Part shown: positions 44,080 through 54,857 of the stretch, one piece after another
Position numbering within the stretch: position 1 is the first letter of the stretch
How the letters are laid out: each line of letters begins with the position of its first letter
Source: Bacteroidales bacterium
GTDB lineage: Bacteria; Bacteroidota; Bacteroidia; Bacteroidales; Muribaculaceae
Direction of reading: 5' to 3'
NCBI GenBank assembly: GCA_030536615.1
Contig: JAUNPQ010000002.1
Coordinates: 22,643-86,642, forward strand
DNA length: 64,000 nucleotides
Notes under the pieces: model-generated
Told to the model about the DNA's origin: nothing
Databases searched by the model: none
The model's input: the letters and a program-made list of their open reading frames with translations, nothing else
Program-made: the position numbers and the translations under genes

Positions 44080-45201
44080 TTACTTTTTCTGGAACACGCG
44101 TACGTAGTCAACTTCCATCACTGCCGGCAGTGCACTCTCGTCAACACCCTGGGCACCTCCCCAGTCGCCACCCCAGGCCAGATTGAGGATGGGGTAGAAT
44201 GCTCGCGTGAACGGCCATGTGGACACGTTGCCTTTGCCGTCGTTGCTGAATGAAAGCAGCAGAGTGCCGTCAACATATGTGCGGATATAGTCTTCTGTCC
44301 ACTCAAGACGGTAAACATGGAAGTCATCCTGAGCACCCTGGGTCAGGCGTTCTGCTGTTTTCTGGGTTCCCATGACATGGTTGTAGCTCTCGCAGTGTAT
44401 GGATGAAGATGTGTAGTTGGGGTTGTAGCCCACTTCTTCCATGATGTCAATCTCTCCGCAACGCGGCCAGGGATTGGCGGCAAAATCATTGTTCACGGGC
44501 ATCATCCAGAAAGCGGGCCATGTGCCTTTTCCTTTAGGCAGTTTTATGCGCGCCTCGAAGATTCCATAGCACCATCCTTCGGAGACATGTGCATAGATGC
44601 GGCCCGAATATATGTTGCCGGCATGTTTGAAACAATTTATGAAAAGGCTTCCGCCTTTCACTTCTGTCACGGGAAGGCCGTCGAATGACCCGTTTACATA
44701 AGTCTGCAGCTCGTTGTTGACCCATCCCGGACCCTGGACTTCATGTGTCCAGTCTGTTCGGGAAAGCTCTGTTCCGTTGAATTCGTCATTCCATACAAGC
44801 TCATATCCATCCGGGACATCAATTGTCGGATCAACGGGCTGTGCGGCTTTCGCTGCCTGAGTCACTGTTACAGATGCGCGCGATGTGCCGGAGAGCAAGG
44901 TTATGGCGGCTGTGCGCTCCTTGCGGGCTGTGTTGGCGTCAACAGTCACAGAGACGCTGCCGTTGGTGGACAATGTGCCCGTCTTGGAGACTTTCACCCA
45001 CGATTCCGCGCAGATGGCGTCCCACTCGCCGCCGGCATTGACCGTAAAGGTCTCTGTTCCGCCATCAGAGCCAAAGGTCAGCGCTGTGACTGACGGTGTT
45101 ATGGTTGACGGGGTATCGTTATTTTTGCTGTCGCTGCCGCAGGCAATAAGGCCGGTGGCAAGCAACAGAAAGCTTATGGCTGATTTTATATGTACCTTCA
45201 T
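44080..45201 (-). CDS. GH16 endo-beta-glucanase lipoprotein with N-terminal BACON-like domain
   Basis: A 373-residue lipoprotein (signal ending GLIAC). Residues about 35-125 form a BACON-like beta-sandwich (AGGEWDAICAESWVKVS), a domain that holds surface enzymes away from the membrane. The GH16 domain has the catalytic GEIDIMEEVG motif with two essential Glu, typical of laminarinase or mixed-linkage glucanase. The start MKVHIKSA at 45201 is preferred over an upstream ATG at 45231. As a probable surface enzyme it would make the first cuts in the polysaccharide. Confidence 0.92.
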   Translation of the reverse strand: MKVHIKSAISFLLLATGLIACGSDSKNNDTPSTITPSVTALTFGSDGGTETFTVNAGGEWDAICAESWVKVSKTGTLSTNGSVSVTVDANTARKERTAAITLLSGTSRASVTVTQAAKAAQPVDPTIDVPDGYELVWNDEFNGTELSRTDWTHEVQGPGWVNNELQTYVNGSFDGLPVTEVKGGSLFINCFKHAGNIYSGRIYAHVSEGWCYGIFEARIKLPKGKGTWPAFWMMPVNNDFAANPWPRCGEIDIMEEVGYNPNYTSSSIHCESYNHVMGTQKTAERLTQGAQDDFHVYRLEWTEDYIRTYVDGTLLLSFSNDGKGNVSTWPFTRAFYPILNLAWGGDWGGAQGVDESALPAVMEVDYVRVFQKK

Positions 45202-45280
45202 GTGAAAAAATTGGTATAGTGGCCGGCTCATGACTCCGGGAGGGGAAAACTCCCGCTCCCGGGGTTCATGAACCCGTCAT
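45202..45280 (-). promoter_or_regulatory. Hairpin-rich gap between the glycan-binding and GH16 genes
   Basis: A perfect palindrome GGGTTCATGAACCC (45262-45275) and an adjacent GC-rich inverted repeat (around CTCCGGGAGGGG and CTCCCGCTCCC) lie in the 79-bp gap. They may stabilise the susCD part of the mRNA or reduce expression of the enzymes downstream. Confidence 0.45.
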
Positions 45281-46675
45281 TCAGTCATGATGAAGCTGAA
45301 GGGTGATGTCACTGATTTCTACTGTTGTACCGGCTGCATTGCCACCAAAGTCAAAGACAAGGTTCACGGCATGCATGGGGCCTTCAACAGGTTTCACGGA
45401 TGATACCCAGAAAGTCTTGGGACTGTCGGCGGTGAGGGGCACGCGCTCGGCGAAGAAGAAATTGCCGTCGTGCTTGGTCTCGCCTTCATCGGCCTGCACA
45501 AGTTTGACTGTCACACCGGGATGATCGGCATTGCTCTTCAGAGTAACCTTGAAGTCATAGGGCACGTCGGCATCGGGAACGGTGAGGTCTGTAGCGAAAG
45601 CCACCTGTGCCTGCCACTGGTCTGTAGTAGCCTCGGGGAGGTCAACGCTGAAGTTGCGTCCGCTGAAAGTCAGAACGGGATCGGCGATCTGGGCCCAGCC
45701 CGGTGCATAGTAGAACGTATTGGTGTAGTTGGCCAGTGACCAGAGATTGTCGGGGCTGTCAACACCCACCCAGTTGGGTTCGGGGGTGGAGGGCAGTTCG
45801 GGAAGTTCTGTCCCGTCATCGTCTGAGTGCTTCTTGATGACAATATTCTCTATTGTCACCTCAACGCCTGCGGGGTTGCCGCCGAAGTCGAACGTGAACA
45901 CAATATTGTTCATCGGCACAGCAGCCTCAAGATCGCTGAACCAGAATGTCTTGGGCTCACCGGCCGTGAGATTGATCTTCTGGTTGGGGAAGAATGAATG
46001 GGCATCATCATCATCGCCGTCGGGATGTATCTTGAGGGTCACGTTGTTCATATCCATTGAGGCTGTGAAGATGACTGAACCGTCATAGTGTTCACCCTCG
46101 GAGAGAGATATGTCCGTGCCCACGTGCATCTGTGCCTGCCACTGGTCTGTGGTTGCTTCGGGGAACATCAGCGTGAAGGTGTCACCGTCAAAGCTGTTTG
46201 TCGGGTCAGCGATCTGACTCCAACCGGGAGCATAGAAGAAGCTGTTTATGCGTGCATTGCCGGTTTTCCAGAGGTTGAACGGGCTGTCGTACACATAACC
46301 GCCGAAGCCGTCCATCTTGGTTTTTTCAATTGTGAATGTCTTGGTGAGGGTGCCGAGGCTCATTCCGTTGGCATTGGCGATCTTGACCTCAATAGAGTAC
46401 TCGCCGGCCTTGCGGTAGTAGCGCGAGAACTCGTGTTTGGTAGAGTATGTCTTGCCGTCGATAATCCAGACGGGATAGACGCCTTTGCCTACAAAGGAGA
46501 AGTTGACGGTGTTTGTCTCCTGGTCAACGTTTATGACTATGTCGTTGTCATAGTCGGCAGCCTGAGGCACGGCTGTCGCGTCGACATTGTATATGTCGGT
46601 CTCCGAGCAGCTTTGGGTTGGTGTGATGCCCAGAGCAGCGATTGCAAGGGCAATGGTTTTTATATATAGTTTCAT
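45281..46675 (-). CDS. Surface glycan-binding lipoprotein (SusE/SGBP-B-like position)
   Basis: A 464-residue lipoprotein with a signal ending TPTQSC. A PKD-like domain (GEYSIEVKIANANGMSLG) is followed by two similar modules of about 150 residues. They are marked by DSPFNLW/DSPDNLW, FYAPGWSQIADP/YYAPGWAQIADP and EATTDQWQAQ in both. The tandem aromatic-rich modules look like carbohydrate-binding domains that tether glycan at the surface. It follows susD directly. An ATG six bases upstream (46681) is equally possible. Confidence 0.85.
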   Translation of the reverse strand: MKLYIKTIALAIAALGITPTQSCSETDIYNVDATAVPQAADYDNDIVINVDQETNTVNFSFVGKGVYPVWIIDGKTYSTKHEFSRYYRKAGEYSIEVKIANANGMSLGTLTKTFTIEKTKMDGFGGYVYDSPFNLWKTGNARINSFFYAPGWSQIADPTNSFDGDTFTLMFPEATTDQWQAQMHVGTDISLSEGEHYDGSVIFTASMDMNNVTLKIHPDGDDDDAHSFFPNQKINLTAGEPKTFWFSDLEAAVPMNNIVFTFDFGGNPAGVEVTIENIVIKKHSDDDGTELPELPSTPEPNWVGVDSPDNLWSLANYTNTFYYAPGWAQIADPVLTFSGRNFSVDLPEATTDQWQAQVAFATDLTVPDADVPYDFKVTLKSNADHPGVTVKLVQADEGETKHDGNFFFAERVPLTADSPKTFWVSSVKPVEGPMHAVNLVFDFGGNAAGTTVEISDITLQLHHD

Positions 46676-46684
46676 AGCCATGGC

Positions 46685-48202
46685 TTAGTATGGATTTTGG
46701 GTGAGTGTGCCCTGTGAACGGTCTATTTCAGACTGCGGGATGGGCAGATGTTTTTTATTTGCGCTCCATGTGTTGGTGCGGTAGCCGTACTGGTCAGGAA
46801 CAAGAACTGATGAGGCTTTGCCGGTACGGATGAGGTCCCAGTAGCGTTTGCCTTCGCCAACAAACTCAAGATGGCGCTCCTCGATGATGTTGTCAAGGGT
46901 TGCGGGCAGTTCTGTCTGCAGACCGGCGCGCTTGCGCACACGGTTCAGGTATGTCTTGGCGTCTGCCACATTGCCACCTGTCTCAACAATAAGCTCGGCT
47001 GCGTTGAGCAGGGCTTCAGAGTAGCGGTATATGCGCCAGTTGTTGTTGTAGTTCAGCTCACCAGAGGCTTTCTGTCCGGCGTTGCCGTCGGCCTGTGCGG
47101 CATATTTCTCCAGGAAGAAGCCGAAGTCCTGATAGCGCTTGTTGTATTCAATTCCGGTAGCGGCCACATTCCAGCAGGTTGCATCACGACGGGTATCATC
47201 GGGACTGTAGCGGTCATAGGTCTCCTTACGCACGGGACAGAATCCCCATCCGCCGTTGTGACCGTCGGCGCCGCTTGGCCAGTTATTGGGACTGATCAGT
47301 GTGGGGACAACAGTGCCGCCGGCATTGAGAGGATGATCCCAGTCACGGATGGCGTTCTGTGAGATGTAGTTTATCTCCCAGATTGATTCCTTGCACCATT
47401 CGCCTGACTCCTTGAATATGTCTCCATAGTTATCTATGAGGTCATATTGGGGAGAGTCAATGATCTCTTTCATATAGCGCAGGGCAGTGGGATAGCGGTC
47501 ACGGTCATTCTGGTACATCACAATCTCGGCATAGAGCATGTAGGCCATGGCAGTTGACACGCGGCCTGCCTCTGTGTCTTCGACGCGGAAGGGGAGAACG
47601 TCAAGTTCTATGGCTTTCTCAAGGTCGCCGATCATGAAGTCATAAACCTCATCGGCTGTCTTCTGGTCCGTGATGTAGGGATAGGTGAGGTTTTTATCAT
47701 AATACGGTATGTTGCCGTAGAATTTCCAGAGCCAGTTGGCATAATAGGCACGGAGCACATAGGCCTGAGCCTGCCATGAGGCTATCTGTGCGGGTGTTGC
47801 GTCAGAAATGCCGCGGTCAATGTCCTCAAGGACGTCGTTGCAGCGTTTGATGCCTGAGAAACCCTCAACCCAGATGCTGGTAACAACCTTGAGAGGAGTG
47901 GCTGAGTAGTTCATCATCAGATGCCAGTTCTGGTTGTCATTGGCATCGGAACCGCCAACCCAGAGGTCATCGGCCATTATATCCGAAAGGAGTGTATAGG
48001 GGGCGTATTCACCCATACCCCAGTCTGTCCATTTGAGGGGGTCATAAGCGGCCACCATTGCTTCCTCAACATGGTCGGCGGTCGAGAAGTATTCGTCCGA
48101 CGGTGTTTGGGTGGGCGACTTGACGTTGAGGAAATCGTCGCCACAGCCGGTCAGGCCGATGGCCAGAGCCGCCATAAAGATTGATTTATATATGTATTTC
48201 AT
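46685..48202 (-). CDS. SusD/RagB family glycan-binding lipoprotein
   Basis: A 505-residue lipoprotein (signal ending IGLTGC) that caps the SusC transporter and captures oligosaccharide. The N-terminal DDFLNVKSPTQTPSDEYF, the TPR-like helices (YVLRAYYANWLWKFYGNIPY) and the C-terminal RYSEALLNAAE and IIEERHLEFVGEGKRYWDLIR are SusD/RagB landmarks. It lies 28 bp after susC and 9 bp before the glycan-binding protein gene, the usual order of a polysaccharide utilisation locus. Confidence 0.97.
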   Translation of the reverse strand: MKYIYKSIFMAALAIGLTGCGDDFLNVKSPTQTPSDEYFSTADHVEEAMVAAYDPLKWTDWGMGEYAPYTLLSDIMADDLWVGGSDANDNQNWHLMMNYSATPLKVVTSIWVEGFSGIKRCNDVLEDIDRGISDATPAQIASWQAQAYVLRAYYANWLWKFYGNIPYYDKNLTYPYITDQKTADEVYDFMIGDLEKAIELDVLPFRVEDTEAGRVSTAMAYMLYAEIVMYQNDRDRYPTALRYMKEIIDSPQYDLIDNYGDIFKESGEWCKESIWEINYISQNAIRDWDHPLNAGGTVVPTLISPNNWPSGADGHNGGWGFCPVRKETYDRYSPDDTRRDATCWNVAATGIEYNKRYQDFGFFLEKYAAQADGNAGQKASGELNYNNNWRIYRYSEALLNAAELIVETGGNVADAKTYLNRVRKRAGLQTELPATLDNIIEERHLEFVGEGKRYWDLIRTGKASSVLVPDQYGYRTNTWSANKKHLPIPQSEIDRSQGTLTQNPY

Positions 48203-48230
48203 AATGTTTTATTTAAGGATTGTGACAATG

Positions 48231-51200
48231 TCAGAAAGCAAGGTTGCAGCCAATTGTCCATACGCGTGCCTGCGGGTATACGCCGTAGTCTATGCCGAGT
48301 GAGGTGCCACCGGATGAGATTTCAGGATCGTAACCGTGATATTTTGTCCATGTGAACAGGTTCTCAGCGGCAACATACACGCGGAATTTGGAAATTGAGA
48401 CGCGGTTTGTCAGTTTCTCGGGGAGTGTGTATCCGAGCTGGATGTTTTTCAGGCGCAGATAGCTTCCGTCATACACCAGCAGGTCTGATGACTGCCAGTT
48501 GTAGGGATCGGCCTGTACATATCTGGGAAGGCTGTTGGTGGTGCCTTCACCGGTCCAGCGGTTGAGCATCCATGAGGGTAGATTGGAGGCAAGAGCGTCT
48601 GTACGGCGTGTGGCGTCAAAGATGTCATTGCCGGATGTTCCCTGGAAGAAGATGTTGAAATCAAATCCCTTGTACATGGCTGTAGCTCCGAAACCGAAAG
48701 TCCAGTCAGGCATTCCACGGCCAATCATGGTACGGTCATCCTCGTTGATCTGACCTTCGCCGGTGACATCCACGTAGCGCACATCGCCGGGCTGGAGGTT
48801 TGTGCCGTATTTGTTGTTGTACTCGGCAGCCTCGGCAGCATTCTGGATGATGCCGTCAGTTTTGTAACCATAGAAATAGGGGAAAGGAAGGCCGTTCTCG
48901 GCGCGGGTGATAGTTCCTGTGCCCTGGAATGAGTCAAGGTTTGCCCAACCCTGTTCGTTGCCGTAGGCTATGAGTTTATTCTTAAGGTAGCTTGCGTTAC
49001 CGTTGAAGCTGACGCTGAGATCACCGAAGTTCTGACGGTAGTGTATGTCCATCTCGATACCTGAGTTGCGCATCTTGCCGACGTTGCCCACGGGGATTGA
49101 CTCACCCACATACTGGGGCAATGACATTGTCATTAGCATGCCGTTTGTGTTTTTGCGGAAATAGTCAATGCTGAAAGTGATGCGGTTCTGGAGCACACCG
49201 AGGTCAATACCTATGTCGGTCTGCTCTGATTCCTCCCATTTGAGGTCGGGATTGGGCAGCTGTGTGGGTTTCGCACCGATAACCACATGTCCGTCTTTGC
49301 CGAAGATGGCGTTATTGCCGCTGGCAGCCAGAGCTATATACTGGAAATTACCTATGGCCTCGTTACCGTTCTTACCCCAGCTGGCACGCAGTTTGAGGTT
49401 GTTGAGCCAGGGACGCGTGGCCTGCATGAAGCTTTCGTTCATGATGTTCCATCCGGCGGATACTGACGGGAAAGTGGCCCAGTGGTTGTTTGAACCGAAG
49501 CGGCTGGAACCGTCACGGCGCACAGTGGCCTGGATCATATAGCGCTCATCGAAGTTATAGCTTGCGCGTCCGAAGTATGATGCCAGTTTGGCGATCTCAT
49601 GAGGAGCACCTGATGCTGTCTGGTCACCGTCGGCGGCAAGACCTGTGGATGCATCGATGTAGGGACGGCTATAGTTGATGATGTTGTTGCGTGAGCCGCT
49701 CAGATAGCTTCCGCTGCTCTGTTTGGCTGACTGGCCAAGCACAATGTCAAAGCTGTGCTGGCCGATGGTCTTGTTATACATCAGCACGTTCTCTATCTGC
49801 CAGACTGTGCCGTTGCTGCGGCTGGAGAAGGCTGATGAGAATGTCTGACCCTGTCCGTTGCGCAGATAATATTTGGGGGTATAACCGTCATTGCCCCAGA
49901 ATGACAGGTCGGCGCCATAGCTGATGCGGTAGCGGATATTGTCCCAGATCTGAAGTTCACCGACAAAGTTGCCAACAAACTTGTGGCTCCAGTTCTTGGT
50001 GCCGGGCAATGAGAGGTTGGCAATGGGGTTTGACATTTCCTGATAGTTGCCGAACGCTGTGGGCACCATTATGAGACGTCCGTCCGCGCCATACATGGGC
50101 ACATAGTCTTTCTGACCGGAAAGGTAGTTGAGCTGATAAGCCTCCTCCTCGCTGCCTTTCTCAAGATAAGGCGTCAGGATAGGTGACATTGACAGTGCCG
50201 AGCCAAGAGGTGATCCCCATGTGGAGTTGGCCTCTACATTACGGCTCTTGATGCGTGTATAAGCAAGATTGGTGGTGATGGTCAGTTTGTTGAGGAAGGT
50301 GCGTTCTTTTGATTTATCGAAAGCGGTGATACCAAGGTTGCTGCGCATCGTCAGACGGCGATAGTCCGAGCGGTCAAAATTGCCGCCCACAATACCGTCC
50401 TGATTGTAGTAACCCAGTGAGAGCATGTAGTTGACACGCTCCGAGGCACCACTGAGGGCTACCTGATGGTTCATCACGGGAGCATTCTTGTTGAATACCT
50501 CGTCCTGCCAGTCAGTGCCTTTTCCGTATGATGCGGGGTCAGCGTAGATGGGGGCGATGCCGGCATTCACGGCGCCCTCGTTCATCATCATCGCATATTC
50601 TGTGGCATTGAGCACTTTGCGTTTTTTGGCAACGTTCTGCCAGCCATAACTGAAATCGTAACTGATCTTCACCGGACCTTCCTTGCCCGTCTTGGTTGTG
50701 ACAAGCACAACGCCGTTTGCAGCACGGGCACCGTAGACAGCACCTGATGCCGCGTCCTTGAGCACTTCTATAGAAGCGATGTCGTTGGGGTTGAGATAGT
50801 CAAGACCGCCTTCAATAGGCATGCCGTCAACAATGTAAAGAGGATCGGAGTTGTTGATGGTGCCTATACCGCGGATGCGCACCCTTGCGGCTGCTCCCGG
50901 CTGACCTGATGACGAGGTGACTGTGACGCCCGATGCAAGACCTTTCAGGGCATTATCCATGCGCACAGGGGCTGTGGCGGAGAGATCATCGCCGGTAACC
51001 TTGGCAATGGAGGCGGTCACAACGCTCTTTTTCTGGACTCCGTAGCCTATCACCACCACTTCGTCAAGAACAGTGTTGCTCTCCTTGAGTTCGATATGCA
51101 TGTCAGCGGCGGCTGTAGCCTCGACAGATGTATATCCTATATAAGAGAAGTTGATTACAGCACCCTCGGGGACCTGGATGCTGAACTTGCCGTCTATGTC

Positions 51201-51380
51201 GGTCGTGACGGCATTCTTAGGCGCGCCCTTTTGCTCCACAGACACACCGATGAGCGGCTCACCGGAAGTATCTGTCACGGAACCACTGGCAACTATGTCG
51301 GCAAAGGCGCTCGTGACGCCGAAAAGCAACATAGCCAGTAAAATCACGCATGATCTTACGTTCATTTTTTGTTTTTCCAT
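48231..51380 (-). CDS. SusC/RagA family TonB-dependent outer-membrane transporter
   Basis: A 1049-residue transporter that imports oligosaccharides. After the signal peptide comes a carboxypeptidase-like regulatory domain (SGSVTDTSGEPLIGVSV). The TonB box DEVVVIGYGVQKK, the plug domain (RIRGIGTINNSDPLYIVDGMP) and a large barrel ending in ARVWTIGCNLAF follow. The C-terminal Phe is the outer-membrane signature. It is the first gene of the locus, with a -7 box 37 bases upstream of the start. A second in-frame ATG at 51365 could also serve. Confidence 0.97.
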   Translation of the reverse strand: MEKQKMNVRSCVILLAMLLFGVTSAFADIVASGSVTDTSGEPLIGVSVEQKGAPKNAVTTDIDGKFSIQVPEGAVINFSYIGYTSVEATAAADMHIELKESNTVLDEVVVIGYGVQKKSVVTASIAKVTGDDLSATAPVRMDNALKGLASGVTVTSSSGQPGAAARVRIRGIGTINNSDPLYIVDGMPIEGGLDYLNPNDIASIEVLKDAASGAVYGARAANGVVLVTTKTGKEGPVKISYDFSYGWQNVAKKRKVLNATEYAMMMNEGAVNAGIAPIYADPASYGKGTDWQDEVFNKNAPVMNHQVALSGASERVNYMLSLGYYNQDGIVGGNFDRSDYRRLTMRSNLGITAFDKSKERTFLNKLTITTNLAYTRIKSRNVEANSTWGSPLGSALSMSPILTPYLEKGSEEEAYQLNYLSGQKDYVPMYGADGRLIMVPTAFGNYQEMSNPIANLSLPGTKNWSHKFVGNFVGELQIWDNIRYRISYGADLSFWGNDGYTPKYYLRNGQGQTFSSAFSSRSNGTVWQIENVLMYNKTIGQHSFDIVLGQSAKQSSGSYLSGSRNNIINYSRPYIDASTGLAADGDQTASGAPHEIAKLASYFGRASYNFDERYMIQATVRRDGSSRFGSNNHWATFPSVSAGWNIMNESFMQATRPWLNNLKLRASWGKNGNEAIGNFQYIALAASGNNAIFGKDGHVVIGAKPTQLPNPDLKWEESEQTDIGIDLGVLQNRITFSIDYFRKNTNGMLMTMSLPQYVGESIPVGNVGKMRNSGIEMDIHYRQNFGDLSVSFNGNASYLKNKLIAYGNEQGWANLDSFQGTGTITRAENGLPFPYFYGYKTDGIIQNAAEAAEYNNKYGTNLQPGDVRYVDVTGEGQINEDDRTMIGRGMPDWTFGFGATAMYKGFDFNIFFQGTSGNDIFDATRRTDALASNLPSWMLNRWTGEGTTNSLPRYVQADPYNWQSSDLLVYDGSYLRLKNIQLGYTLPEKLTNRVSISKFRVYVAAENLFTWTKYHGYDPEISSGGTSLGIDYGVYPQARVWTIGCNLAF

Positions 51381-51417
51381 GTGATTGATTGGTTTTAGAT
51401 TGGTTTAGATTCTGATG

Positions 51418-51425
51418 CAAAGTTA
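51418..51425 (-). promoter_or_regulatory. -7 box for the polysaccharide locus
   Basis: On the minus strand TAACTTTG lies 37 bases upstream of the SusC start. The -33 position lacks TTG, as expected for a promoter that needs an activator. Confidence 0.55.
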
Positions 51426-51561
51426 GTCATCCTTTATAACTAATATATAAGTCATGAAAGCGATATGGTAAGCATCTCGAAAATGTAACCCATTAAAAAC
51501 CAATGCTAAACATTTGCACGCCGTGTGTAATTTGGTAAGTCCGGCAATGCGTACAGGGAAG

Positions 51562-53295
51562 TCAGAACGATGATTTTCCCAGCGATTGAACTGCCGCAGC
51601 GAACTCCTCACGGGGAACTGCGGCCTTGTTGCGTGTACGCTGACGCGTGTTGTAGACGGTCTGCACCGATATGTGCAGAAAACGCGCAATCTTGACACTG
51701 TCATTGAGACCCAGACGCACAAGGGCATATATCCTCAGCTCTGTGGTGAGTGTGTCGTTGCCGCGTGGATGAATCTGCTCCTCAGGCCTGAGCAAGGTGT
51801 TGAAATCAGCAACAAAATCAGGATATATCTGTAGGAATATCCTGTCAAAATTTGCATAAAGCAGCTTTATCTCGCTATGCGAGAGCTCCGGCGACTTGCA
51901 CATTTCCTTCAGCTCATCGAAACGGCGTGCAACAATCATGCGGAAAATGGCTTTGCGGAAATCGTCAAGTTTGGTGATGTAATCAGAACAGATGGTGAAT
52001 ATGTTTGCTATATATTTCTCCTTGGCCTCATTAATGTCAGAGAGCTGGGAGGCGCTTCGTCTGGCTTTATCATACATGGCGGCCAGACGCCGGTTGCTCT
52101 CGTCAAGTTCACCGCGTGTGGCCGAGAGTTCCTCCACTCGTTTCTCAAGCGACACATTTGCCCGCTTCAAGGCGCGCCGTGACCGCGCCAGCTGCCTATA
52201 CTGCCTGATGATGTAAAGAAGCGCCAACAGAAGCACGCCCAACACCGCCACCAACAGCCACATCATGGTGCTGTTCTGCTCGGCCTGATTCCGGCTGTGC
52301 TGATAGAGCGCATTGATGGTCTCCTCTTTCAGACGTGCGAGCTGACCCAGACGGATACGACTCTTATAGTGGTTGGCCCAGAGGAAACTGTAGTTGATAT
52401 ATGTGTTGGCACGCTCAAAATCACCCTCATTGATAAGCAGAGCGGCCACTTCCTCAAGTGACGCGACTTCTTTTACGCTACCGCGTATATCTGCCATGGC
52501 AGACAGAATCAGATACTTCATCTTCTGGGTGTTATCAGCGGCATACTCATAGAGTTTGCTGAGCACCCATGCGTTCAGTGCGTCCTCGCGCGTCTTGAAC
52601 TCGCTGCGGTCCACAAGGGGCTTGATGATGTTTATGGCCTTCAGTGCCTCAGACTCATCCTTGAAATGACCCCAGCCCACAATCCATCCGTAATAAGGAT
52701 CATCAGGCGCCATGTTCTTCATGGCGTCATTTATCAGGCTGTCCACGCGTTCCGGATAGGCTGTCTGACGTCCGATGTCTCCTATATACTGGTCCTTATG
52801 GGAGAAGAGAAAGATATTGCGGTCACAGTATTTATGAAGCTGGGCGTCAGTCATCGACTTCTCGTCAAGAGCACGCAGGCATTTGTCGGCATCATCAAGC
52901 AGGCCGGTGGCAGACAGCAGATATGCCCTGTTCAGTTCCGCATCGGTCTGCCAGTCACGGCGTCCAAGCGTTGTGGCCAGTTCATATGCCCGGTCAACAT
53001 ATACCATGGCTGAATCAGAATCATAGGCCGCATATTCATCATAAAGATTCACGGCCAGCCAATAGCGGCGTTCCAGATCACGTGTATGGAAAAATCTTGA
53101 GCGCAGACGGGCAATATCAGCCTCCTTGCGGCGGTCTATGTCAGGTGACCGGGACAGCAACGTATCAAGCTGTACCAGCAGACGGCGGTTCTCATCATTG
53201 AGATATCCATCGGCTTTCCCGACCGCAGTCTTAGCCGAGAGGATCAGAAATATGCAGGCTATGAATGGTATAAATTTTTTTGGCATCAGATTCAT
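51562..53295 (-). CDS. DUF6377 membrane regulator of the polysaccharide locus
   Basis: A 577-residue protein with a signal peptide, a periplasmic TPR-like region (about 30-330), one membrane helix (MMWLLVAVLGVLLLALLYII), a coiled-coil stretch and a cytoplasmic domain. The C-terminus (DSVKIARFLHISVQTVYNTR) is a LuxR-like helix-turn-helix. This is the layout of DUF6377 proteins, which sit beside Sus-type loci in Bacteroidetes and are taken to sense a glycan signal and activate the locus. The stop lies 182 bases from the SusC start, with the susC promoter in the gap. Confidence 0.87.
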   Translation of the reverse strand: MNLMPKKFIPFIACIFLILSAKTAVGKADGYLNDENRRLLVQLDTLLSRSPDIDRRKEADIARLRSRFFHTRDLERRYWLAVNLYDEYAAYDSDSAMVYVDRAYELATTLGRRDWQTDAELNRAYLLSATGLLDDADKCLRALDEKSMTDAQLHKYCDRNIFLFSHKDQYIGDIGRQTAYPERVDSLINDAMKNMAPDDPYYGWIVGWGHFKDESEALKAINIIKPLVDRSEFKTREDALNAWVLSKLYEYAADNTQKMKYLILSAMADIRGSVKEVASLEEVAALLINEGDFERANTYINYSFLWANHYKSRIRLGQLARLKEETINALYQHSRNQAEQNSTMMWLLVAVLGVLLLALLYIIRQYRQLARSRRALKRANVSLEKRVEELSATRGELDESNRRLAAMYDKARRSASQLSDINEAKEKYIANIFTICSDYITKLDDFRKAIFRMIVARRFDELKEMCKSPELSHSEIKLLYANFDRIFLQIYPDFVADFNTLLRPEEQIHPRGNDTLTTELRIYALVRLGLNDSVKIARFLHISVQTVYNTRQRTRNKAAVPREEFAAAVQSLGKSSF

Positions 53296-54757
<1,462 letters not shown>

Positions 54758-54782
54758 TAAAACATCATTGCCAAAATAGACC

Positions 54783-54817
54783 GGAAAGGCGGAGCCTGTG
54801 ATGGACTCCGCCTTTCC
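54783..54817. terminator. Terminator between gapA and rnhA
   Basis: A perfect 12-bp stem, GGAAAGGCGGAG with CTCCGCCTTTCC, and an 11-nt loop lie between two convergent genes. It lacks a strong U-tract on the plus strand. Confidence 0.65.
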
Positions 54818-54857
54818 GCGTATTGTTGCCAGAGAGCGATGTGCCGATGCCGGCAGT

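Noticed and set aside
46088-46669. 193-residue plus-strand frame over the glycan-binding protein gene
   Set aside because: Antisense shadow of a duplicated-module lipoprotein.
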